The notes under the pieces were generated by a model, which made no database searches, had not been told where the DNA came from, and saw nothing but the letters and a program-made list of their open reading frames with translations. This document shows, one piece after another, positions 1 through 6,641 of a DNA stretch of 6,680 nucleotides; position 1 is the first letter of the stretch; each line of letters starts with the position of its first letter. The position numbers and the translations under genes are program-made. The stretch is from Candidatus Gastranaerophilales bacterium (lineage in GTDB: Bacteria > Cyanobacteriota > Vampirovibrionia > Gastranaerophilales > Gastranaerophilaceae): contig UNSJ01000069.1 of the NCBI GenBank assembly GCA_900548405.1, positions 1 through 6,680 of the forward strand, written 5' to 3'.

Positions 1-908
1 GCAGAATCAGCAGCACAAATTGCACTTGTTAAAAAATTAATAAAATTAGATATTACAGAAACAATGAAAACTTAAGAGTTGGTGATAATTTTAATAGAGG
101 AATTTATCTTGCAAAAGCTCCTTGGGTAATGATGTTACATGATGACGACATGCTATTTTCTAAAACATTAAAAAATATGAAAGATGATATAAATTTTTTC
201 TCTCAAAAAAAGGGTAAACCATTAGGTGCTATTGCAACATCTTCACAAGTGTTTACATATAATAGCGATTATCCAAAAGCTCATTTAGATTTTATTAAAG
301 AAGTAAATAAGTTTTGGTCAGATGCAAAAAGTTTAAAAAAATTCTATAAATTAACTAATAATAACATTTTATTTACTTCTCATATTGGAGGGTCTGTTCC
401 TAGTTGTGGTGCAACTTATAATAGAGAGGCAATGCTAAATGTTGGTGGATTTAATGATGATTTTGGTATTTCAGCTGATTTAGTATTATATTATTGTATT
501 GAAAAAGAATATAGTGTATATCAGACTCTTGATCCTTATGGTTTTTATCGTTGGGGACAAAATACTATGAGCAAAAAAGAGTCGACATATAAAACAATAA
601 AAGATAATAACGATTTTAGAGAATATATTTTTTCAAAAAATATTTTTACTAAAATTTGGGGATTTTTCTTCAGAAGTGTAATGTATCATAGTTTTACAGC
701 AAGATCTCTAGAGATGAGAAAAATTATTTCTGATCACTATGTTGAATATAAAGACTATGCCGATATTTATAATAAAAAACCCAATAAAATTGCTTATTGG
801 ATTTGGCGAAAAATATTTTTTAGAGCTTATCAATATCATAAAAAAATAGAAACAAGAAAAAATAAACATGAATATAAAAGACATCTAAAAAAAATAGGAG
901 TAAAATAA
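1..908 (+). CDS. Family 2 glycosyltransferase (GT-A fold), 5'-partial, frame broken near 31-36
   Basis: Likely transfers a sugar from a nucleotide-sugar donor to a glycan at the cytoplasmic face of the inner membrane; donor and acceptor cannot be read. Bases 1-36 read in frame 1 (AESAAQIALVKK). From 37 the match continues in frame 3 (INKIRYYRNNENLRVGDNF, then NRGIYLAKAPW), which is the usual approach to the GT2 metal-binding motif. That motif, HDDD in MMLHDDDML, is at 138-149. Further on are GGFNDDFG (444-467) followed by SADLVLYY, in the place of the GT2 acceptor-side ED motif, and YRWGQN near 546. One extra A in the A6 run at 31-36 would join the two frames exactly. The in-frame ATG at 129 lies inside the catalytic domain and is not the true start. 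No membrane segment is evident; the C-terminus is very basic. Its stop shares one base with the next start. Family assignment is firm. Confidence 0.85.
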
Positions 909-1702
909 TGCAACAAATAAGTAAAACTTTACGCAAAGAAGCGCTATATTTATCTCATAAATGTCAAGATGGTAATTTGCAAAGCGTATTTTCTTGTCTT
1001 GATACTGTATTTGTTTTATACGATAAAATAATGAATTGGACACCACAAAAAGCTCAAGATGAAGATAGAGATATTTTTATCGTTTCAAAAGGACAAGCAA
1101 CACTTGCACTTTATCCAGTTTTGATTGAAAAAGGATATTTCAAAATGAATGAAATAGCGCATGAAATTGGAAAATTTGATAGTAGATATTGTATTCAGAC
1201 AGATTTAACAAAATTTGAAGGTGGAGTTGAAAATAACACAGGTTCTCTAGGTCATGGTTTACCATTTGCAGTTGGAATTGCAAATGCTAATAAAATTAAA
1301 AAATCTCCGTCAGAAGTTTATGTTCTTTGTGGAGATGGAGAATTTTGCGAAGGTACAATGTGGGAATCTTGTATTTTTGCATCTGCTAAAAAATTAGATA
1401 ATTTAACAGTTATTATTGATGATAATAATTCTGTTGGCGCAATGGTAGATATAGGCGATATGCAAAGAAAACTTGAAGCTTTTGGATTTGATGTTGATGT
1501 TGTAAATGGACATAATTTAGATGAACTTGAAAAATGCTTTAAAGCATTAAAAACAAAGAAAAATGGAAAACCAAAGGCTGTTATTACAAAAACAATCAGA
1601 GGATATGGTTCTAAAACAATGATTGAAAATGATATTTGGTTTCATAAATCACCAAATAAAGAAGAATTAGAAATATTAACAAGAGAGGTTGAAGCATTAT
1701 GA
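908..1702 (+). CDS. Transketolase-like enzyme, N-terminal (TPP-binding) subunit
   Basis: 264 aa, the usual length for the N-terminal half of a split transketolase; it should pair with the next gene to form a cytosolic TPP-dependent ketol transferase. The TPP/Mg motif is visible: GDGE at residues 142-145 through DDNN at 171-174. Also present are SKGQA (60-64), TGSLGHGL (111-118) and KTIRGYG (228-234). The start is set by AGGAG at 896-900, seven bases before the ATG; the ATG overlaps the upstream stop by one base (TAATG). By my manual alignment, three active-site histidines of classical transketolase (His30, His69 and His103 in yeast) are replaced, by about Gly22, Gln63 and Thr98. This points to a specialised relative rather than the pentose-phosphate enzyme. 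Placement beside a glycosyltransferase and SDRs suggests a role in making an unusual sugar (inference). Family confident, substrate unknown. Confidence 0.88.
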   Translation: MQQISKTLRKEALYLSHKCQDGNLQSVFSCLDTVFVLYDKIMNWTPQKAQDEDRDIFIVSKGQATLALYPVLIEKGYFKMNEIAHEIGKFDSRYCIQTDLTKFEGGVENNTGSLGHGLPFAVGIANANKIKKSPSEVYVLCGDGEFCEGTMWESCIFASAKKLDNLTVIIDDNNSVGAMVDIGDMQRKLEAFGFDVDVVNGHNLDELEKCFKALKTKKNGKPKAVITKTIRGYGSKTMIENDIWFHKSPNKEELEILTREVEAL

Positions 1703-2580
1703 GAAGAGCATTTTTAAAACGTATAGCAGAAATGATTAGAAATGAAGCTGATACAACCTTCTTTACAGTTGATATTGGTATGTGGGCAATAAGAGATGTC
1801 TTAAAAGAATTTCCCGATAGATGTACTAATGTGGGAATATATGAAGATGGCATGTTTTCAATTGCAGCTGGCATGGCAAAACAGGGCTTAATTCCAACAA
1901 TTTTTGGTATTCAACCATATTTAATTGAAAGAACACTAGAGCAAATTAAAATGGATTTAGCTTATCAAAAATTAGGCGTTAATGTTATTGGAACAGGAGC
2001 TGCTGTTGATTATCCAAAATACGGCTATTCTCATTATTGCGCAGAAGATGCTCATGTTATAAAAGCAATCCCAGGGTGTGAATTTATTGCACCAGGAACA
2101 GCAAAACAATTTATGCAGTTATTTAATCAAACATATAGAAATGGTCATCCAACATTTTTCAGAGTTAGCGATCATCCTAATATTCAATATGATGTTGATG
2201 TTGAATTTGGTAAGGCAAAAGTTATCCAAACAGGAACAAAAGCAACAGTAATTGCAGTGTCAATTATGTTAGATAAAATTATGGAAGTTTGTAAAGATAA
2301 AGATGTAACGGTTTTATATTACACAACTTTAGAGCCCTTTGACAAGGAAACATTGTCAAAATTCTATAATAATGGAAATATTTTAATTGTTGAACCACAA
2401 TTTGAAGGAACTTTAACACACGATGTTATAAAAGCTTTTGAGGGAAAAGCTGTAAATATTCAAGAAGTAGCATTTCCACGAGAAATTTTTAGAAATTATG
2501 GAACTTATGATGAAAAAATGAAATATTATGGCTTAACAGTAGATAAAATTAAAGAAAAATTAGAAAAATTTAGAGGTTAA
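1699..2580 (+). CDS. Transketolase-like enzyme, C-terminal (pyrimidine-binding) subunit
   Basis: 293 aa, matching the Pyr plus C-terminal domains of split transketolases. The Pyr domain carries VGIYEDGMFSIAAGMA (residues 45-60). Glu49 sits where transketolases keep the catalytic glutamate that activates the TPP aminopyrimidine. GYSHYCAEDAHVIKAIPG (109-126) matches the conserved G-x-x-H...ED...R/K-x-IP block, so His112 and the ED pair are retained, unlike the altered histidines of the partner subunit. The C-terminal domain (about 170-293) ends with YDEKMKYYGL, the usual family close. It overlaps the previous stop by four bases (ATGA), with AGAGAGG at 1682-1688 as ribosome site; this arrangement suggests translational coupling and equal amounts of the two subunits. 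An E1-beta-type dehydrogenase subunit is the main alternative, but motifs and length favour transketolase. Confidence 0.88.
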   Translation: MRRAFLKRIAEMIRNEADTTFFTVDIGMWAIRDVLKEFPDRCTNVGIYEDGMFSIAAGMAKQGLIPTIFGIQPYLIERTLEQIKMDLAYQKLGVNVIGTGAAVDYPKYGYSHYCAEDAHVIKAIPGCEFIAPGTAKQFMQLFNQTYRNGHPTFFRVSDHPNIQYDVDVEFGKAKVIQTGTKATVIAVSIMLDKIMEVCKDKDVTVLYYTTLEPFDKETLSKFYNNGNILIVEPQFEGTLTHDVIKAFEGKAVNIQEVAFPREIFRNYGTYDEKMKYYGLTVDKIKEKLEKFRG

Positions 2581-2582
2581 TA

Positions 2583-3530
2583 ATGACTTTTTATTCAAAT
2601 AAAACAGTACTTATTACTGGAGCAACTGGATTAATCGGAAGTAATTTAGTTGAAGATTTAATGAAATGCGATAATATTAAACTTATTGCTTTAAGTCGTA
2701 GCGAAAACAAACTTAAAGAATTATTTAAAAAATATGAAAATTGTGAAAACTTTTCATATATTGTCCAAGATATAAAAGAGCCTTTGCAAATATCTGAAAA
2801 AATTGATGTTATTTATCACGCAGCAGGTTCAATTTCTGGTGAGATAATTAAAAATAATCCTGTTGATATTATTATGACAAATATTGTAGGAACACAAAAT
2901 TGTTTAGAATTTTTAAGAAAACAAAAAGAACAAGAACATTATAATGGTAGAATTATTCTTTTTTCCTCTGCTACTGTATATGGAAATCTTGAAAATAAAG
3001 ATATTACAGTAAGTGAAGATGATACACAAGTAACAGATAAATTATCATCTCCAATTGCTCCATATTCGCAAAGCAAAAGAATGACTGAAACTATTGCAAC
3101 ATCTTATTATAAACAATACGGTATTGATGTTGTAATTGCAAGATTTAGCTATGTTTATGGCTATTGTAAATATTATCCAAATACAGCTTTGTACAGTTTT
3201 ATAAATAAAGCTCTAAATAATGAAGATATAGTCTTAAATGGCACTAAATTTGCAAGAAGAGATAATATCTATGTAAAGGATGTTATTAAATATCTTCACG
3301 TATTAAGTGAAAAAGGAATAAGTGGAGAGGCATATAATATCTCATCGAATGGTAAAGGTGATAATTTTGCAGGAATTGATGAAATTGCAAAAGTGATTGT
3401 GGATATTGTTAACAATAAACTTTCAAAAAATATAAAATTAATAAAAAAAGAATTTAACGAACGCATTTCAGGGATAGTTATGCAAAATGCGAAAACCCTT
3501 GCTATAACTGAGTTTACGGGGGGGGGGTAA
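2583..3530 (+). CDS. NAD-dependent epimerase/dehydratase (extended SDR), cut short in a G10 tract
   Basis: Acts on a nucleotide-activated sugar in the cytosol, epimerising, dehydrating or reducing it; the exact reaction is not readable. The N-terminal Rossmann motif TGATGLIG is at residues 12-19, HAAG at 79-82, the Ser region FSSATVYG at 127-134, and the catalytic pair YSQSK (Tyr161, Lys165). As read, the protein is 315 aa and ends EFTGGG at a TAA directly after ten Gs. One frame over, the coding sense continues without a break from 3527 to TAA at 3605-3607, beginning VTPLYDSISEMIDLF, a normal C-terminus for this family. A tract of 8 or 11 Gs would restore a protein of 340 or 341 aa. AGAGG at 2572-2576 serves the start, two bases after the previous stop. 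The OFF form lacks only about 26 C-terminal residues, so whether it is inactive is uncertain. Family firm. Confidence 0.87.
   Translation: MTFYSNKTVLITGATGLIGSNLVEDLMKCDNIKLIALSRSENKLKELFKKYENCENFSYIVQDIKEPLQISEKIDVIYHAAGSISGEIIKNNPVDIIMTNIVGTQNCLEFLRKQKEQEHYNGRIILFSSATVYGNLENKDITVSEDDTQVTDKLSSPIAPYSQSKRMTETIATSYYKQYGIDVVIARFSYVYGYCKYYPNTALYSFINKALNNEDIVLNGTKFARRDNIYVKDVIKYLHVLSEKGISGEAYNISSNGKGDNFAGIDEIAKVIVDIVNNKLSKNIKLIKKEFNERISGIVMQNAKTLAITEFTGGG
3518..3527 (+). repeat. Homopolymeric G10 tract inside the epimerase gene, candidate phase-variation switch
   Basis: Ten consecutive Gs stand in a region of about 30% G+C and lie exactly where the epimerase reading frame breaks. Coding sense of the same protein is present on both sides, in different frames. 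Long G tracts in surface-glycan genes are the classic slipped-strand phase-variation device of Campylobacter and Helicobacter. Here G10 reads as OFF (short), while G8 or G11 reads as ON (full length). A sequencing miscount is the alternative. Confidence 0.75.
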
Positions 3531-3587
3531 CTCCTCTATATGATAGCATCTCCGAAATGATTGATTTGTTTGTAATCAATGAATTGA

Positions 3588-3607
3588 AAGGAGGTGCAAA
3601 AATGTAA
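3588..3607 (+). promoter_or_regulatory. Strong Shine-Dalgarno followed by an ATG-TAA start-stop codon pair
   Basis: AAGGAGGT (3588-3595) is the best ribosome-binding sequence in the window. It lies six bases before ATG (3602-3604), which is followed at once by TAA (3605-3607). The same ATG-TAA forms the last codon and stop of the full-length epimerase frame. The real start of the next gene is at 3622, 26 bases beyond this SD and so too far to be served by it directly; that gene has its own AAAGGA at 3611-3616. The element could be a minimal start-stop ORF that tunes coupling, chance sequence inside the epimerase tail, or the true start of the next gene if one T is missing at ATGTAA. Confidence 0.45.
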
Positions 3608-3621
3608 AAGAAAGGAAAAAG

Positions 3622-4341
3622 ATGTTAAAAACAAAAATTGCGATAGTTACTGGAGCAACATCAGGTATTGGAGAAGCAACTGCAAAAGAACTAGCCCAAA
3701 ATGGTACAAAAGTTGTTTTGGTAGGCAGAAATTTTGAAAAAGGCGAAAAAATCGCAAAAGAAATTGATGGTTTTTTTATAAAATGTGATGTTTCCAATGA
3801 AAATGATGTAAAAAATATGATAAATGAAACAATTGGAAAATTGGGCAAAATTGACATATTATTTAACAATGCTGGTGTAATGCTACCTTCTATGGAAATA
3901 GAAAGAATGCCTGTTGAAGATTGGGAAAAATCAATTAATATAAATTTAACAGGATGTTTTTTGGTTTCTAAATATGCAAAACCATATATTGTTAAAGAAA
4001 AAGGTACAATAATTAATAATGCTTCTATTGCAGGTTTACAACATTATGCAGCAGGTAGAAGTTATGCATATAGCGCATCAAAAGCCGCAGTAATACAGTT
4101 CTCTCATCAAATGGCAAAAAATTATGGCGAAGAAGGTGTTAGAGTAAATTGTATTTGCCCAGGAATAATCGAAACACCAATTCTAGGTGATAGAGATCCT
4201 AAGATTTATGCACAAAGAGTCCCTTTAGGCCGAGTTGGAACTCCTGAAGATGTCGCAAAAGTTGTTAAGTTTTTAGTTTCAGACGATGCAAAATATTTAA
4301 CAGGTTGTGTAATTCCAATAGACGGTGGAGTTTCATTATAA
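3622..4341 (+). CDS. Classical short-chain dehydrogenase/reductase (FabG-like)
   Basis: 239 aa, typical of classical SDRs: a cytosolic NAD(P)H-dependent alcohol/ketone oxidoreductase. Cofactor motif TGATSGIG is at residues 10-17, NNAG at 82-85, the structural/catalytic Asn in NINLTG (near 108), Ser135 in NNASIAG, Tyr150 and Lys154 in YSASK, then CPGIIETP (179-186) and the terminal IDGG (233-236). The catalytic tetrad is complete. Start chosen at 3622 because AAAGGA at 3611-3616 is well spaced and MLKTKIAIVTGATSGIG is a normal SDR beginning. The sequence resembles FabG, but no fatty-acid genes are nearby, and the surrounding sugar genes suggest it reduces a keto-sugar or the product of the transketolase-like enzyme (inference). 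It starts 14 bases after the full-length epimerase stop but 91 bases after the premature stop, so its translation may depend on the state of the G tract. Confidence 0.88.
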   Translation: MLKTKIAIVTGATSGIGEATAKELAQNGTKVVLVGRNFEKGEKIAKEIDGFFIKCDVSNENDVKNMINETIGKLGKIDILFNNAGVMLPSMEIERMPVEDWEKSININLTGCFLVSKYAKPYIVKEKGTIINNASIAGLQHYAAGRSYAYSASKAAVIQFSHQMAKNYGEEGVRVNCICPGIIETPILGDRDPKIYAQRVPLGRVGTPEDVAKVVKFLVSDDAKYLTGCVIPIDGGVSL

Positions 4342-4350
4342 AAAATACAC

Positions 4351-4355
4351 AGGAG
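4351..4355 (+). promoter_or_regulatory. Ribosome-binding site that sets the exporter start at 4361
   Basis: AGGAG five bases before ATG 4361 decides between two in-frame starts. The upstream ATG at 4325 lies inside the end of the SDR gene, has no SD, and would add twelve residues (MEFHYKKYTGDK) unlike an exporter N-terminus. Confidence 0.75.
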
Positions 4356-4360
4356 ATAAA

Positions 4361-6136
4361 ATGCAAATAATTAATAAAATTAAATCAACTCAAGCATATG
4401 TTAATTATGGTCGTATGTGGCCGTATGTCAAGCCGATTTGGTTTAGGGCATTAATGTCAATGCTCATTTGTATTCCAATAGGTTCATTGGATGCAGTCAT
4501 AGCACTTGCACTTAAACCATATATGGATTTAGTTATGGTTGAAAAATCTATAGCTTCTCCTTGGTATATTCCTCTTGGGATTGTGGCTTTTACAGCATTG
4601 CAAGGTGCTCTAAAGTATATGTCCTCTTATCTTTCAACTTGGGTTGGAATGAAGATTACCAATGGATTAAAATTTGATTTATACAAAAAATTATTAACAT
4701 TGCAAACATCTTTTTACGATAAACAAAATTCTGGGGATGTAGTTTTCCAGTTCAATAATATGGCTGACACAGCTTGCTCAGGTCTATTGAGCAATTTAAG
4801 TGTGTTTATTCAAAGAATATTTTCTTCAATTTCTTTGGTTGCAGTGTTGTTCTATAATTCTTGGCAACTAGCTTTAATTGCTGTTGTTGTATTAGGTTGT
4901 GCATTTGCACCAGTTGCTAAACTGCAAAAAATAATTAAATCTGTTATGGAAAAAACTGTTATGGCAGATTCTTCAATTATTACAGCATATAATGAAACTT
5001 TTATGGGCAATAAAACTATTACATCATATAATTTAGAACACTATGAAACTAATAAATTTAAAAATATATTGAGTAACATATTTACACTTCGTATAAAAAT
5101 GGTACAAAAAACTCAATGGCTTTCTCCGTTTATGCACGTAGTGGTTTCTGTTGGTATCGCAGGTGCAATTGGCTATGGCTCACATTTAATTATGACAGAA
5201 CAAATTACTAGTGGTAATTTTGTTTCATTTATTACGGCTTTAATTTTACTTTATACTCCTGTTAAAAATTTAGGGAATAACTTAAATGCTGTCCAAATGT
5301 CTTTCTTTGCTATAGAACAAATTTTTGACAAATTAAATATGGTTCCTGAAATTAGAAACAAAGAAAATGCTATTAATATGAATAGTGAACATTCTAAAAT
5401 TGAATTCAAAGATATTAATTTTGAATATAATGCAAACGTCCCTGTATTAAAGAATATCAATTTTAAAGTAAAAAAAGGTGAAACAGTTGCTTTTGTTGGA
5501 AACTCTGGTGGTGGTAAATCAACCATCGTTAATTTAATTCCACGTTTTTATGACATTAAATCAGGTTCAATAACGATTGATGATATTGATATCAGAGATT
5601 ACACTTTAGAAAGTTTAAGAGGAAATATTGCTGTTGTATTCCAAGACAATTTCTTATTCTCTGGAACAATTAAAGAAAATATTCTATTAGGCAAACAATC
5701 TGCAACAGATGAAGAAATAAATAAAGCAATTAAAATGGCTTATCTTGATGAATTTATCGCAACATTAAAAGATGGTGTAAATACTCAAATCGGTGAGCGT
5801 GGAATACTTTTATCTGGTGGTCAAAAGCAACGTGTTGCTATTGCAAGAGCTTTTTTAAAAGATGCACCAATAATTATACTTGATGAGGCAACATCTGCAT
5901 TAGATAACAAAGCAGAAGCTATTGTTCAAAAGGCTATTGATAATTTGATGAAAGACAAAACAGTATTTGTTATAGCACATAGACTTTCAACTATTAAAAA
6001 CGCAGACAGAATCGCAGTAATCAATAAAGGACATCTTGTAGAACTTGGTAATCACGAAGAACTTATGTTAATCGATGGTGGACAGTATAAAGCTTTATAC
6101 GAAATGCAATTCAAAAAGCAAGAAAGTTTATTATAG
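4361..6136 (+). CDS. ABC exporter with fused membrane and ATPase domains (MsbA/PglK-like half-transporter)
   Basis: 591 aa, normal for MsbA-type half-transporters that work as homodimers in the inner membrane. The exporter domain (about residues 26-305) has six hydrophobic segments near 26-51, 70-96, 149-168, 169-188, 257-278 and 286-305. The ATPase domain follows with Walker A GNSGGGKST (380-388), Q-loop Gln428 in VVFQDN, signature LSGGQ (484-488), Walker B IIILDEATSALD (504-515, catalytic Glu509) and H-loop His540 in AHRLST. All catalytic residues are present, so it should be active. MsbA flips lipid A core and PglK flips lipid-linked oligosaccharide. Sequence alone does not separate these or a drug exporter, but co-transcription with glycan genes favours a lipid-linked glycan cargo (inference). 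It starts 20 bases after the SDR stop (19-base gap). Confidence 0.9.
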   Translation: MQIINKIKSTQAYVNYGRMWPYVKPIWFRALMSMLICIPIGSLDAVIALALKPYMDLVMVEKSIASPWYIPLGIVAFTALQGALKYMSSYLSTWVGMKITNGLKFDLYKKLLTLQTSFYDKQNSGDVVFQFNNMADTACSGLLSNLSVFIQRIFSSISLVAVLFYNSWQLALIAVVVLGCAFAPVAKLQKIIKSVMEKTVMADSSIITAYNETFMGNKTITSYNLEHYETNKFKNILSNIFTLRIKMVQKTQWLSPFMHVVVSVGIAGAIGYGSHLIMTEQITSGNFVSFITALILLYTPVKNLGNNLNAVQMSFFAIEQIFDKLNMVPEIRNKENAINMNSEHSKIEFKDINFEYNANVPVLKNINFKVKKGETVAFVGNSGGGKSTIVNLIPRFYDIKSGSITIDDIDIRDYTLESLRGNIAVVFQDNFLFSGTIKENILLGKQSATDEEINKAIKMAYLDEFIATLKDGVNTQIGERGILLSGGQKQRVAIARAFLKDAPIIILDEATSALDNKAEAIVQKAIDNLMKDKTVFVIAHRLSTIKNADRIAVINKGHLVELGNHEELMLIDGGQYKALYEMQFKKQESLL

Positions 6137-6145
6137 TTTATCAAA

Positions 6146-6641
6146 ATGCCTAAAAAATCTAAAAAAGTAAAAGAATACGAAAAGTAACCGAGAAAATATT
6201 GATTAAAAAGTTCTTTGCGGCAGAAAATAAGAAGATATTAACTCTAAAACAAATTGAAATTTTAGAGCTAATATCTTTGGGATATAGTAATGTAGAAATT
6301 GGAGAAATTTTATCTTTATCAATACATACTGTAATACTTATTTTGAATTAATATTAAAAAAACTCAATGCTACTTACAAGAGCAAATGCTGTTTATAAAG
6401 GATTTGAAATGGGTTATTTAATATCTCTCCAATATGATTTAATAGATAGTCCTAATTTAACTGCAAGAGAATTAGAACTTTTAAAATTATTATGCAATGG
6501 AGATAGTAATGTTAAAATTGCTAAGAAACTATCTATTTCTATACACACTTCAAGAGCTCATGTTGAATCAATTCTTAAAAAACTAAGAGTAAAAATCGAA
6601 CACAAATTGCGTATTTGTGTGGTAAAAATAATGTGATTTAA
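6146..6641 (+). pseudogene. Tandem LuxR-type HTH regulator, broken by about four single-base indels
   Basis: As written, no single frame covers this gene. Joined across frames it gives a coherent protein of about 165 aa: a basic start (MPKKSKKVKEYEK), a first LuxR/GerE-type HTH near residues 32-92 (LTLKQIEILELISLGYSN, SIHTV, LKKLNATTRANAVYKGFEMG) and a second near 104-162 (LTARELELLKLL, SNVKIAKKLSISIHT, ESILKKLRVKNRTQIAY). The joins need one extra A in the run at 6180-6183, one extra A near 6333-6334, removal of one T at 6374-6375, and one extra A in the run at 6591-6595. The reconstructed stop is 6639-6641. No receiver or ligand-binding domain is visible, so it would be a DNA-binding-only regulator. 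It starts nine bases after the exporter stop, with no clear SD. Open pieces remaining are 6146-6187, about 6163-6351 and 6367-6636. Domain identity is firm; whether the gene is dead or mis-sequenced is unresolved. Confidence 0.7.

Noticed and set aside
129..131. ATG at 129 as the glycosyltransferase start
   Set aside because: Clear GT2 sequence continues upstream in the same frame from about 37, and this ATG is three codons before the HDDD catalytic motif. It has no ribosome-binding site.
1611..1874. Minus-strand open frames at 1611-1874, 3576-3869 and 5251-5526
   Set aside because: They lie opposite well-supported genes, have no recognisable motifs, and their hydrophobic, Phe/Ile-rich translations are typical antisense readings of AT-rich coding DNA.
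3518..3527. G10 as a two-colour sequencing or assembly-join artefact
   Set aside because: The same protein family continues directly on both sides, so no unrelated sequences have been joined. A small miscount of Gs is still possible.
3560..3580. Hairpin ATTGAT...ATCAAT as a terminator
   Set aside because: Six AT-rich base pairs, nine-base loop, no T run after it, and it lies inside the epimerase tail coding sequence.
4325..4360. Longer exporter start at 4325
   Set aside because: It overlaps the SDR end, lacks an SD, and the AGGAG at 4351-4355 fits the ATG at 4361.
6146..6187. Separate 13-aa basic peptide (MPKKSKKVKEYEK)
   Set aside because: One added A joins it smoothly to the HTH gene (YEKVTEKILIKK), so it is better read as that protein's N-terminus.
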